Shown here one piece after another: positions 11,872-24,164 of a stretch of DNA of 64,000 bases. This DNA is from Fragum whitleyi (taxonomy: Eukaryota > Mollusca > Bivalvia > Cardiida > Cardiidae). How positions within the stretch are numbered: position 1 is the stretch's first letter; every line of letters starts with the position of its first letter. The stretch is taken from NCBI GenBank assembly GCA_948146395.1, contig OX411549.1:24481155-24545154 (forward strand). The letters are read 5' to 3'. A program made the position numbers and the translations under genes. The notes under the pieces are model-generated. The model was given only the letters and a program-made list of their open reading frames with translations, did no database searches and was not told the origin of the DNA.

Positions 11872-12605
11872 TAGCTCACAGGTCTGAGCACGAAGTGCTC
11901 AAGGTGAGATATTGTGATCGTCCATTGTCCGTCGTCCACAATTTCTTTAAAACATTATCTCCATCAAAACTGGTGAGCCAATCTTGATGAAACTTGGCAG
12001 GGATGTTCCTTGGGTCAAGGCCGAAGGGTCTACCAAAGCTTTTCAAATAAATAGAATCCACCCTTAACTCTTCCTTAACCAATAAGGGTGAAAATGGGAA
12101 AGTCTTCAAAAATCTTCTCTTAAACCAGAAGGCAGACAGCTTTCATATTTGGTATGTAGCATTATCTAGTCGTCCTCTACCAAGTTTATTCATATCAAGA
12201 CCTTGGGATCATATTTGAACACAACCCATTTACATAGAATCAAATAGCGAAAATATTCAAAATATTTCTTCTCTAAAACCAGAAGGTAGACAGCTTTCGT
12301 ATTTGGTATGTAGCATCACCACGTGGACCTCTACCAAGTTTGTTCATATAAAGACCCAGGGGTCATATTTAGGCTCCACCCGGGCGCATCCCTTTTCACA
12401 TAGAATGAAACAGCGAAAATTTTCAAAAAGCTTCTTCTCTGAACCAGAAGGCGGAGAGCCTTTATATTTTGTAGGTTTCATCATCTATTGGACCTTTATC
12501 AAGTATGTTTATATCAAATATCTTGGCTCTGCATGCCCCCCCCCCCCCTCCCCCTTTTTACATAGACACATAAAAACTTGTTTTCTGAAACCAGAAGGCA
12601 GGGAC
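11871..12605. repeat. Element starting TTAGCTCAC..GAGCACGAAGTGCTC with about 155-bp internal tandem repeats
   Basis: It starts TTAGCTCACAGGTCTGAGCA, then GCACGAAGTGCTCAAGGTGA, a head also seen in altered form at 13379 and 39441. Internal units begin CTTCTC..AACCAGAAGGCAGA at about 12113, 12268, 12431 and 12578, a period near 155 bp. A C13 run lies near 12540. No gene was seen. It appears to be a non-autonomous element with satellite-like content. Confidence 0.65.
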
Positions 12606-13762
12606 TTATCTTAATAGTTTCATGTTTCATTTAATTTCATAAAGTATAATAATTACATGCCCCTTTGTTCTTATAAGGATTGTGTGCAGGCACTTCCTTT
12701 TTGCCTTTGCTGAAAACATTCCATGGTATTGATTTTATTTAGAAATTATCTTCTTGTTGACATCTGCCTAATTAATTGATGTGATGTCCCAGGGGACAGA
12801 GAAACTCAGCTGAGCGATCTAGGACCATTATGATCATCTTGTGGTTTGTTTTTCTTGTATTTGTATGCGGCTCACAACCCCATTCAAACAAAAAAAAACA
12901 CACCTTTAAAGAAGGCATTGTGTTTTCCGTCCTATTTTTATTTCTTTTCTGTGAAATAAAATATACTTTGCATTAAATTAAAAAAAAATCCTAAAAACGG
13001 TTTTTGGGCGATCGAGATATACAGACAACTTACTGGTTAAAGTTATCTAACGATAATAATATTATTAATTCAAAAGAAAAAACAATCCTAAAATATTGGT
13101 GTGAGATTCGAACAAGGTCCGCCTGAACACTGGCCAACTGCGCTACCGATAACGCTACGGTATTTAACATGTTGATGCTGTTATAAAGGGTGATTATAAT
13201 ACATTTGATTCTGAAGCACGACTTCTGTGAATCAAGCGATAGCGGACGACATTTAGCAAAGGATTATCGGAATCGTATTCATGAGCTCATTAGATATGCA
13301 TGCATAAAGGTCAGAAATCAAATTAAAATAATTCCGCTACACACTTGCTGCAATAAGAATATTCAATTCTTTGTCTTTTAAGCTCACCTGAGCACAACGT
13401 GCTGGAGGGTCTTTTAGAGTAACGCTGGTTCGGTCTAGTGTCAACTTTATTAAAACCTTCTCCTTAACCGCCTGAAACTTGGCTCTCTTCAACATTTGAT
13501 CGCAAAATTCTGATTACCTCAGACAAACAAAGGTGTGGTACGGCGCGGCCGTTTTCCTACCAATTCTTTGAATAACTTATACTTCTTATTCACTTTGCAA
13601 ATTTTAATCATTAAAACTACCGGAATGTTCCTTAAGTGACCTTTTTAAAAAATTGCACGCGAAATCTTGATTAGCCCATGTTTATGGCTGTGACAGGGTG
13701 GGCCCTTCTCGCGCAGAAAATCTGTCAAAATTTTGTAATACGAGGAAAACGGCCTCCCTTTT
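12606..13762. other. Intergenic, with repeat fragments
   Basis: At 13085-13160 there is a minus-strand tRNA-like stretch (complement of a B box near GATTCGAAC, and CCAACTGCGCTACC), a probable SINE head remnant. At 13379-13440 there is another AAGCTCACCTGAGCAC head. No gene was recognised. Confidence 0.45.
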
Positions 13763-16469
13763 TATACGCCCGTCGAAGACGGGACGTATTATGGGATCAC
13801 CCGTGACGTCCGGCGTCCGGGCGGCCGGCGGCGTCCACTTCTTTGTCCGGAGCATAACTCTGTCACTTGAAGTCCGATCGACTTCAAACTTGGCATGTGT
13901 GTTCTTCTCATCATTACGGAGTGCAGTGCACAAGAACCATAACTCTACCTGGCCTACTTTTGAGTTATTGCCCTTTGTTGTTTTTCATACTAAAATCTTG
14001 TCCGGAGTATATCTCTAAAAGTATAATAGCTAGGATCATGAAACTTCATTGGTGTTTAGATCTCACCAAGGGGGAGTGCAGTGCACAAGAACCATAACTC
14101 TACCTGGCCTATTTTTTGAGTTATTGCCCTTTGTTGTTTTTCAGACTTGAATCTTGTCCGGAGTATATCTCTAAAAGTATAATAGCTAGGATCATGAAAC
14201 TTCATGGGTGTATAGATCTCACCAAGGGGGAGTGCAGTGCACAAGAACCACAACTCTACCTAGCCTATTTTTTGAGTTATTGCCCTTTGTTGTTTTTCAG
14301 ACTTGAATCTTGTCCGGAGTATAAATCTAAAAGTATAATTGCTAGGATCATGAAACTTCATGGGTGTATAGATCTCACCAAGGGCGAGTGCAGTGCACAA
14401 GAACCACAACTTTACCTAGCCTATTTTTTGAGTTATTGCCCTTTGTTGTTTTTCATACTAGAATCTTGTCCGGAGTATAAATTAAAAGTATAATAGCTAG
14501 GATCATGAAACTTCATGGGTGTATAGATCTCACCAAGGGGGAGTGCAGTGCACAAGAACCATAACTCTACCTGGCCTATTTTTTGAGTTATTGCCCTTTG
14601 TTGTTTTTCAGACTTGAATCTTGTCCGGAGTATATCTCTAAAAGTATAAAAGCTAGGATAATGAAACTTCATGGGTGTATAGATCTCACCAAGGGGGGGG
14701 AGTGCAGTGCACAAGAACCACAACTCTACCTAGCCTATTTTTTGAGTTATTGCCCTTTGTTGTTTTTCAGACTTGAATCTTGTCCGGAGTATAAATCTAA
14801 AAGTATAATTGCTAGGATCATGAAACTTCATGGGTGTATAGATCTCACCAAGGGGGAGTGCAGTGCACAAGACCCACAACTCTACCTAGCCTATTTTTTG
14901 AGTTATTGCCCTTTGTTGTTTTTCATACTAGAATCTTGTCCGGAGTATAAATTAAAAGTATAATAGCTAGGATCATGAAACTTCATGGGTGTATAGATCT
15001 CACCAAGGGGGAGTGCAGTGCACAAGAACCATAACTCTACCTGGCCAATTTTTTGAGTTATTGCCCTTTGTTGTTTTTCAGACTTGAATCTTGTCCGGAG
15101 TATATCTCTAAAAGTATAATAGCTAGGATCATGAAACTTCATGGGTGTATAGATCTCACCAAGGGGGAGTGCAGTGCACAAGAACCACAACTCTACCTAG
15201 CCTATTTTTTGAGTAATTGCCCTTTGTTGTTTTTCAGACTTGAATCTTGTCCAGAGTATAAATCTAAAAGTATAATAGCTAGGATCATGAAACTTCATGG
15301 GTGTATAGATCTCACCAAGGGGGAGTGCAGTGCACAAGAACCACAACTCTACCTAGCCTATTTTTTGAGTTATTGCCCTTTGTTGTTTTTCAGACTTGAA
15401 TCTTGTCCGGAGTATAAATCTAAAAGTATAATTGCTAGGATCATGAAACTTCATGGGTGTATAGATCTCACCAAGGGGGAGTGCAGTGCACAAGAACCAC
15501 AACTCTACCTAACCTATTTTTTGAGTTATTGCCCTTTGTTGTTTTTCATACTAGAATCTTGTCCGGAGTATAAATTAAAAGTATAATTGCTAGGATCATG
15601 AAACTTCATGGGTGTATAGATCTCACCAAGGGGGAGTGCAGTGCACAAGAACCATAACTCTACCTGGCCTATTTTTTGAGTTATTGCCCTTTGTTGTTTT
15701 TCAGACTTGAATCTTGTCCGGAGTATATCTCTAAAAGTATAATAGCTAGGATCATGAAACTTCATGGGTGTATAGATCTCACCAAGGGGGAGTGCAGTGC
15801 ACAAGAACCACAACTCTACCTAGCCTATTTTTTGAGTTATTGCCCTTTGTTGTTTTTCAGACTTGAATCTTGTCCGGAGTATAAATCTAAAAGTATAATT
15901 GCTAGGATCATGAAACTTCATGGGTGTATAGATCTCACCAAGGGGGAGTGCAGTGCACAAGAACCACAACTCTACCTAGCCTATTTTTTGAGTTATTGCC
16001 CTTTGTTGTTTTTCATACTAGAATCTTGTCCGGAGTATAAATTAAAAGTATAATAGCTAGGATCATGAAACTTCATGGGTGTATAGATCTCACCAAGGGG
16101 GAGTGCAGTGCACAAGAACCATAACTCTACCTGGCCTATTTTTTGAGTTATTGCCCTTTGTTGTTTTTCAGACTTGAATCTTGTCCAGAGTATAAATCTA
16201 AAAGTATAATAGCTAGGATCATGAAACTTCATGGGTGTATAGATCTCACCAAGGGGGAGTGCAGTGCACAAGAACCACAACTCTACCTAGCCTATTTTTT
16301 GAGTTATTGCCCTTTGTTGTTTTTCAGACTTGAATCTTGTCCGGAGTATAAATCTAAAAGTATAATAGCTAGGATCATGAAACTTCATGGGTGCAAAAAA
16401 CATTCATTCAAAATAACCTCAGGTCTATTCAAACCCCCGGTTTATACTAAGCAGTGTGACGGGCGTATC
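13763..16469. mobile_element. Satellite-containing element bounded by ATACGCCCGTC inverted ends
   Basis: The left end TATACGCCCGTCGAAGACGG and the right end GACGGGCGTAT form an 11-bp perfect inverted repeat around a unique GC-rich head (13763-13900) and a tandem array (next entry). A second, shorter element with the same termini lies at 37482-38448. No transposase is present. It is most simply read as a non-autonomous DNA transposon whose interior has expanded as a satellite. Confidence 0.65.
13921..16393. repeat. Tandem array of 16 units of 155-156 bp with higher-order (trimer) structure
   Basis: The landmark GTGCAGTGCAC recurs at 13921, 14076, 14232, 14388, 14543, 14702, 14858, 15013, 15169, 15325, 15481, 15636, 15792, 15948, 16103 and 16259. 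Three diverged unit types alternate: one with ATAACTCTACCTGGCC, one with CACAACTCTACCTAGCC, and one with TTTCATACTAGAATC and a 1-base-shorter GTATAAATTAAAAG. This gives a 467-470-bp trimer, extended once to a tetramer. Because 156 is a multiple of three, spurious long open frames appear on both strands. The array ends abruptly at GGGTGCAAAAAAC. Confidence 0.93.
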
Positions 16470-17275
16470 TTGTGACAATTTGGCACCTTGTTCCTGGGTA
16501 CGAACCCACTTGTAGGCATTTCGGATCCTCAACAGAAAAGGTGTATGAATTGTAAGAAAAGAAAGATCTCGAAAAACTTAAGTAGAAATAATCATAATTT
16601 ATCTTAATCTTAGTTTATGAGAAAGGGAAAATCTAGCTCGTGAAATAAAATTGAAAATTTAGAAATAGAGGATAATCGTTTCTTTCAGTGTAAGATCATT
16701 ATATATTTCGTTGAGTGAACACCAAAGCTATATTTTCACGAGCGGCGGAGCCACTCGTCAAAATATAGAGTTTGTTATTCTCGAAATGAAATACATGTAT
16801 CAATCGAGTTTACTCGAAAAACAAACGATTATTCATTTTTTAATGCTTCAATGAGACAAATTGTGAAAATATCAGGACTTTTTCTTAAAGCACATCATTT
16901 AGCCCGTGATTGCTATGCAACGTTCATGATGCAACCTTGTTGAAATTATAATAAGGCCTACATAAAGATCTATCTCAATGCTCTATCAAACGTAAAATTG
17001 AGAAACTTCGTAAAGATAAGTCAGAGCCGTAGTTTCTTGAGTTAAAACAATATCAATTCGCCCAGGTCCAATCACTACAAGTCTGTATTGTTGTTATCTT
17101 CATTAGTAAGTTGACCATCATGTACCGAAAACAACGGGAAATAATCTCAATTTACACATTATTCGAAAAAATATTGAGAATTGCAAAGGTAGAGAACAGG
17201 TCATAAAACAAAATAATTGTTACCCCGTGGACGAAGATGAACCATCAGGGAGAGCGCAAAGTATCGACACTAGTT
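16470..17275. other. Intergenic stretch with a perfect hairpin at 16729-16769
   Basis: The hairpin pairs CTATATTTTCACGAGCGGC with its complement (GCCACTCGTCAAAATATAG) around a GGA loop, a near-perfect stem of about 18 bp. The rest is AT-rich and shows no gene or recognised repeat. Confidence 0.55.
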
Positions 17276-17715
17276 ACAGTTAACATCATTGTGAAATTGA
17301 CAAGGTTATTGATTTTGGAATGGTTTTGGAATGAAATTGAATGAGTGCGATGAGTGTGTCTTGAGTTGAAATTAAAGGGAGGTAATCCAATATCGCTAAT
17401 TTTGTTCGGGATGAAAAAAATTAGCAATATTAATTACCTCCCTTTAATGAAATATGCTTACAACTTCTATGAATAGCTTCCTATTCCTTCAAGAACCACT
17501 CAAATGCTTATAATTCTAATAATGTCAGTGAAATCGCGATTCCTTTTTTCTAGCTATGTTTATTTTTTCTAGTTGTTTTCTAATATTTTAGTGATTTTTG
17601 AGCGTTTTTTGAATGGTTTGAGTGAGTGTTCGGAATGAATGATTGAAACGCTGAGTGAGCGATTTAAAATCGTTTTGATTGAGATTAATGTCAATTTCAC
17701 GACGTTACTAACTGT
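17276..17715. mobile_element. Family B foldback MITE, copy 3
   Basis: Ends ACAGTTAACATCATTGTG and CACGACGTTACTAACTGT are inverted. The inner palindrome GGGAGGTAATCCAATATCGC is paired with ATTACCTCCC. Length 440 bp, no coding sequence. Confidence 0.85.
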
Positions 17716-17914
17716 TTACTGCACAGGCTAGCCATGGTCGAAGTTTTCCGCACTTGGCCGATTTTCTGAATCAAGAAAGACCAATCTATATCTACCTTTC
17801 TACGTGAATTTCTTTTGGACATTTGACCTCCGATAATCCTCATTTTAAACCAATGTCTTTTTCAATATTTATTGACGGAGTTTCGAAGAGGGTTTTGCGT
17901 GTTTGGTGACAAAA

Positions 17915-18160
17915 ATATATTTGTCACGCGAAAAGAGACCATCTTGGAACCCCTTATAATAGTTATGTCATAAAGAGATTTGATCTAGTACAGGTCAGCC
18001 AGAGGTCGCATTTCAAAAGTTCTTCCATGGGAAGGTAACTTGACAATTCTAGATATAGAAAATATAATCAAGATTATAAAAAAGTCTAGATCCTTATCAG
18101 TCTGCGCAGTCCGCGCAGTCTGACGGGGGTCAACACTCTACGCACTAGCCAGATTCCGAC
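17915..18160. mobile_element. Family A MITE, copy (right end lost)
   Basis: The left end TTTGTCACGCGAAAAGAGAC, interior TCTAGATATAGAAAAT and GCGCAGTCCGCGCAGTCTGA match the family. The right terminal repeat is decayed to AGCCAGATTCCGAC. A further family-like fragment lies immediately upstream at 17755-17880. Confidence 0.7.
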
Positions 18161-18750
18161 AATCTAAAAATGGGAAAAGTTTCTACCTGATCAGCCTGCT
18201 TAATCAGTGAAGTTTGGTCAGTGTTGAAGTTTAGCCCTCTTCATTGATGGTCTCTTTCACCGACTGGTCACTAATAAGCCTGTGTGTGACATTTCCAGCA
18301 ATTTGACATGTGTGTGAGGGGTAACATTTAATAGCCTAGACAGCTACATATTGTAATTAGAAGACTAGCGAACTATATACAGATACTTTGAGAACGCTTT
18401 AATCTACAACATGCGAAATGAAGACTCTGGTTTGACTGTGCAGATGCACAGACTGACAAGAGTCTTTGCTTTGCGCACATTTGAAATTGTTGGAAATGTC
18501 ACGCACGGGTTCAAATATTGTTTAGAAATTTAAATTTCCAATTGTATTTTTTTAGACTATCAAATGTTTTCTATCTGATATTATAAGATACTGTAGTTTT
18601 GCATTCTATTTTAATTTAGCCTACAATTGAAATTGCCAGCTGCTTTGCTTTGAATTTTTATCATTGAGATAATTTTCTCCGTTTGTTTTTGTGGTTAATA
18701 CATGTTTTGCGTGATGTCTATTATGATGCAATTATGTTCAATCTGCCATT
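18161..18750. other. Intergenic 3' flank of the minus-strand DUF229 gene
   Basis: A segment at 18417-18515 (GTCTTTGCTTTGCGCAC, then GTCACGCAC) is homologous to 48935-49030, so it is a low-copy dispersed repeat. No clear AATAAA signal on the minus strand was spotted close to the stop codon. Confidence 0.4.
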
Positions 18751-21700
18751 CTATCTGCAGAAGCAATATGGTCGCAATAATTTCTCGTTCACACAAACTG
18801 ACTGGTTTCCGTATTTGTTCACCCTAACTGGTTCTCCTGCAATTTTCACCATAGAGTCCATTGAAAACGTCACAGTAGTTTCAAAAATACCAAAACCAGG
18901 CTTTGTTTCTATGACAACGAAATACTTTTTATCAGGTTTTTGTTCTGGTTGGAAGAATTGAAATAATGATATCCCTTTATTTTCTGTCTCCGCATGTTGA
19001 AGCCCGTGAACAATTTGGCGAACATCCTGAACTTTGTGAAGTTCGAGTCTCGCACACTGCTCGAAGTCTCTAAATTTATTATTCAGTGCTTCAACGATAT
19101 GAGTTGTTAAAATAGGCACCAGTGGATCGGTTTGAAAGTCTACAGGAACCATCGTGTGACATGCGCAGTAATTCTCCGGAATCAAAGCATCTATACAGGA
19201 TCTATTTAATGGAACTTCTCTAAATAAACTGATCCCTCGAAGTTGATAGTTAAACATGAAGAGAGTGGGTTTGTCTAACCTTTGATGCAGTATATCGGCA
19301 AGTGTTTGATAGGTGTCGTAATGCGTGGTAAGTCTATCACTATTTATGCGTAAATTTCTATCGAGATCAGGGTATTTTGACTTGATATGGTCTGGAAGAA
19401 CAAGTTCGAACACTGGCATTCGGTCTTCTATCCGACCAACAAAAGTGTTACGAATTTTGTCAATGCGAGCACCATGATCACTGAAGAGCAGAAAGGCACT
19501 GTTTTCTAAATGACCTTCACTTTTCATCCATTTTAAAAGTTCTAGAATAGTTTCATCGGCGAACTCTAAGAAATTCGGATACTCGTGGCTAATTTCATTC
19601 ATAAAACTGAAGGCGAATTTACGTTTTCTTGTATAATGGTTTATAAATTGTTTTAGGTAATCCGTCTGTAAAACATGCATAGGTTTGTCTTTATAGCACA
19701 ATGTAGATCCTTTGTCAATTTGAATACTTCTACTTTCTAAAAATAGTTTCACCGCATTATTGATTCGTCCCTTTTCTTCTTCGACCTCAATCATAAATGG
19801 TCGCATATAATGGTCGGTTGGTGAGTTAACGAAGCCCTTCGTCAAATAATTGAATGTCCCTATTTGAGCAGAGTCTTCAGCGTAAAAAGTAGCATATCCC
19901 TGAGCAGAAAAGTTCTTCCATAACAAAGGGAATGAATCAAACGGTTCGGCGGAATAATTCCTGATTGGTAATTCGTCAGTCCATACCCGACGTCCAGTAA
20001 GGAAAGGCACTAAATTTGGTAAAGTGTTTTCGCCATTCTGTAATACAACAAGAACAAATTAGTTATTTATTTGCCAAACAGGTCTAATTGTCCTAGCTTT
20101 TATTTTTTTTCCATTCCGTATCAAGTAAGCTTATTTTCCCAAAAATGCTGATCAAAAGTGATGCCAGACTGCATGGACTGAAAAAAGACTTACTAAAGAA
20201 AACATCAATTTTTGGTTCAAATAGCCAGTGTATGTTTACGTTACTTAGGTTTACATAAACAATTGTTCTACGTTATTTGACATTGCTTATTATTCTGTCA
20301 TCAGCAAATGAGAGACAGGCTCTTCATTGCTCTTAGTGATTTTTAATAACCTGGTTGATAAGAAGCAGAATATAGCTAAGTCAATTTAAAACATGAGTGC
20401 CGTTGACGGTTGTCCCAATTTTAGTCTCTAAAGAAAGGGGAATATTTCTTGAAGGTCCTATTTTGACATACAGCCATACTGTTAATAACATCGTGAAATT
20501 GACAAGATGAACGGTTTTGGAATTACTTCGGATGATATTGAATGAGACGGAGGAGCGAGTTTTGAGTGAAACTTTTAGGAGGTAATCCAATATCGCTAAT
20601 TTTGTTCATAATGAACAGAATTAGCAATATGTTTTATTCCCCACCCCCCTTAATAAAATATGCATGAAAATTCTATTAAAATTTTCTTATTTCTTCAAGA
20701 ACCAATCAGACACTTAAAATTTCACTTAAGTCGGTGAAATCGCTATTTGTTTCTTGCTTTACTCATTTTAAAGTGGTTGTTGATCTTTTATTTTTAGTGA
20801 TTTTGGAGCGTTTTTAAATGGTTTGAGTGAGTGTTTTGAATGTTTGATTGGAGCGCTAAGTGAGCGATTTAGAATGATTTTGATTGAGATACATGTCAAA
20901 GTCACGATGTAATTAACTGTACCATCACAAATTGGCAACGATATGAGCTGCACGGAATAGTCACGTGGCGAGGAACAATCCGTGCAGAGTTGAAAGAGGA
21001 GTTGTATTGGAAAGAAATGGACGTACGGACAGACAGGCGATCGACCAAACGGAAAGATGATACATCCTTCTCCGTCGAAGAATAAAAAAAGCATGTCCTG
21101 CGTTCCGGATGACAGAACGATGTAACCGCCGTGAAAGTGCACTTGCGTGCAAAGCAGGTTATAATTGTATTTTGGTATGTTTCAGTTCGATTGACAAATT
21201 AAACTATACTGAGCAAAAATAAAGAAGTATCCAACCAATATGACTTCGGACTTGTTTTAATGTACACACAGAAATTCTATGGTATATATTGCAAAACACG
21301 CCTTGACCATTTGAAGATAATTTTAAAAAGTTTGATGTGATTTGAAGTAGACGTTTCCGAAATGTAGGCGTTATCATAGTCAGGAAGTCGTTTTAAAAAA
21401 TTTCAATTGAACTTAAAAAATAATACAGACTGATAATTTCTAAGAATCAGTGCAATACTTTTTAAATGCCTTCATAATTTTGCACATATAGTTCAGTTTT
21501 GTGTTGACCCAAAAATGTATCAAATTACAAACCTTCATATATCCTTTAAAGTCGTATGATTTGAGATCTTCTGTGAGGAACCTGAATGTTTTCGGTAATT
21601 TCCGTATAGCTGCCGATCTGGATACCGAGTCAAGTCCAAATATTATTACACTGAGGCGATCGCGAGATTCATCTTGTACCGGAACCGTCCGATTGACCGA

Positions 21701-22291
21701 TCTAATGTTGGTGAGCATTCGGTTAAAGATGACATTACCATCATTCAGTTCACAAGAAACTCTCATAAAATCTGCATTCACATGTATTGGTGGCACAAAA
21801 TTAGCTTGTTTTGAAAATATCACGTGATCATCGTCAAGATGACGATTCAGAATACTATATGCGCATTTGATGCTAGACCGATCTAAGTTTAGAGTACTAA
21901 TTGCACTTTGATTGAACTGAAGCTGCCCATTGTCATCGACATATATCACCGGAAGTTCAGATGTATCACAGATAAGTGGGTCAGGATGCCAGACGAATTT
22001 CAAAATGGAGGCGTCGAACGGGTCGGGATGCGGGATGATGCAAGCCGTTGACGTGTTGGAATGTTTAAAGATGTAGCGTACAGGGAATGTTAGTTGAATG
22101 TACAAGTACGGCACAAGTATCATACATAATATTAAGACTACCGGTCTCAGTTTCTGCGACCTTGACGTAAATATTGCTCCATTTTTGTTGTTGATAAGCC
22201 AACCATGACATAAAATGCATGGCAGAATTAATAGCCGCAATACGAGTAAGAGAATGTTGGAACACATGTGCCAGACCTTCCACTCTGCCAT
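18751..22291 (-). CDS. DUF229 family type II membrane protein, two coding exons (22291-21533, 20037-18751)
   Basis: Joining the exons gives about 681 residues, close to the 684 of the paralogue at 8536-10590. Exon 1 ends ..GGATATATGAAG before GTTTGT (donor at 21532). Exon 2 starts after TATTACAG (acceptor at 20038). The intron is phase 0 and restores the conserved GYMK-NGENTLPNL run. The start ATG at 22291 has a strong context (GACATGG). A membrane segment lies at about 50-66. Hallmarks are CIIPHPDPFD, GLDSVSR (D221), SDHGAR (D440, H441), and the Cys motifs YCACH and YCFCR at the C terminus. A likely 5' UTR intron acceptor (TTTATTTCAG) lies at 22371. Oddity: where the paralogue has LDFHET, this protein has YDTYQT, so His is replaced. 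If that His is a metal ligand, catalysis could be impaired. Family assignment is firm; substrate unknown. Confidence 0.88.
20478..20920. mobile_element. Family B foldback MITE, copy 4, inside the DUF229 intron
   Basis: It begins ACTGTTAATAACATCGTG and ends CACGATGTAATTAACTGT in inverted orientation. The inner motif is AGGAGGTAATCCAATATCGC. It lies entirely within the intron 20038-21532, so it should be spliced out. Confidence 0.85.
21099..21170. repeat. Family D palindrome fragment in the DUF229 intron
   Basis: The half-element TGCGTTCCGGATGACAGAAC followed by GTGCACTTGCGTGCAAAGCA and GTTATAATTG corresponds to one side of family D. The other arm is missing or scrambled. Confidence 0.5.
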
Positions 22292-22428
22292 GTCTGGTCA
22301 ATCAATCAATCCTGAACAGCTTCTATAGTGTTCATCACGTCTTGGTTCACTCAGTCATTTGCCCAAAATCCTGAAATAAAGAACGGTAAAATTGATATTT
22401 ACAACCAAACTAAAATAGAATAAGTATA

Positions 22429-22690
22429 AATGTGATCCGTCAAGCGAAATTGACCACCAGGGCAGTGCATTAAGTGTCGTCGACACAACTCAAACTACGC
22501 GGAAAGCGCAGTCTGACTATGGTCATTACTTTTAGCACTTTGCTGATTCCCTGAATGTAGAACATCATTCTTCTCGTAAAGGACATCCTTTTTCTTAACA
22601 AAATGTATTGATGAATTCAACAAAAAGCAACCTTTCAATCATATACTTTACAGACATGGCTTAAGGGGCCAATTTTAGAGTGACGGGTTA
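22429..22690. mobile_element. Family A MITE, copy (old)
   Basis: The left end TGTGATCCGTCAAGCGAAAT and right end GAGTGACGGGTTAGAA are decayed inverted repeats. The interior GCGCAGTCTGACTATGGTC matches the family. Confidence 0.7.
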
Positions 22691-24164
22691 GAATTCAGCC
22701 ATCTTAACTACATCTAAAATAGAATATGAGATATTTCAAAAAATGTTCAAAATGTCACATTTTATTTCATTTTGTGGATTAACCTTTTTTTTTCTTTTTT
22801 ACTTTATGGATCGTGTCAAATCGATCAACCTTTCAGTTAGTGAAAATAAGAAAACTATTTTGCATTTGTTGTTCACTCAATAACAGATAAACCGACCAAT
22901 CACAGGAAAAGCAACAACAACAACAATAACACCGACGAATACTTAAACCGCCCTTTATATCTTCCATTTGCAATAAATCATTTGAATCTGGGAATCGGGT
23001 AAACTTCTCAAACTTAAACTCTTGTGACGGTTTAGAGGGAGGTTATTTCATTGGTCTTATCAAATAAATACAAGTATACAAATATAATTCACTATGCAAT
23101 CGTTGGAGGACTGATTTTAGATAATGTTTTGCAAATTTCATTATTTTGTATTCCAACTCCGTATTTTCGCAGACGTCATATTTTCGTGGCAATCGAATTT
23201 TAGCGTACCGTCTGCTCTAATGGTTGTGAACTAATGCACATTTTGTGAACAAACCCTACACTTATCTACCAAATTAAGTAGATTAATTATGTCTTAAATA
23301 TGTGATTAATAAAAAAAATATCAATACATTTTGAATCGGCCTCATGTTCCATCATTCAGTCAACCCCTTTCCAAAATACCTCCATTTTCATGTTTTAAAA
23401 TCAAAAACACAATGCAACTTTGACCAATACATGGTGCATAGACACTAAGGAATGTAAAAGAATACGAAAATCAAATGTTTGGATTTCGTAAACTACCGTG
23501 GAAATATGACTCTATATGGAGCTCATGACGGTGGTCAACATCCAGAAGTTCTTCAGCTTATATTTTTTCTAGCAAGACCCCTATTGTTTTTCTGTTTCAC
23601 AGATTAAGGAACATGCTTGTAATGCATAGTATTTTCGTTCTTGATTTTTTTTTTATTTATTTGAAAAACATTCATATCTGAGTAGGTTGTACCGTGAAAA
23701 TACGAAGAGCCATCGTAAACTACAAAAAACCGATTAGAGGTCTAAACTTCAACCATTGTTTTCCGATAATAAACCATTGATTTGTATTTTGGCAGCTTAT
23801 CTGTAGGTTTAGACTGACTAGACTACTGTAAGCTCTGCGTGTATCATCTTCAAATTACATGCACCAGAGCAAAATTATTTATCTGAGGTGTCCTTGGTCG
23901 AGAGGTACTATTTAGCGTCGCCTTCTTTATTAAGGGGCCCTGAGTTGGATAAAATACTGGAGCGTCTAACGATCTTCATGCTTTCTTTGCAAATACATTC
24001 GGCGCGAGAACTGGTTTATTTCAGCAGAATTTAATTTACCAAATTAATTGTAAAGCTAATGCTTAGCTCATGCAGCTTAACAATTTTTTATGCCAATGGC
24101 ATTTGTAAGGCGACCGTTTTAAACCAAAGGTGTTTGATGTTTGTGTTTACTTATTTGTGCCGGA
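22691..24164. other. Intergenic, no gene seen
   Basis: AT-rich sequence. At 23884-24025 there is a partial SINE-2 copy (TGGTCGAGAGGTACTATTTA, then ACATTCGGCGCGAGAACTGG). No other structure was recognised. Confidence 0.4.

Noticed and set aside
13921..16393. CRISPR-like array
   Set aside because: Units are contiguous with no unique spacers and the DNA is clearly eukaryotic.
14056..16475. Long open frames on both strands (up to 177 codons) with repeated SYCPLLFF or WFLCTALPL peptides
   Set aside because: They are products of a 156-bp tandem repeat whose period is a multiple of three; frames are open on both strands and start anywhere in the unit.
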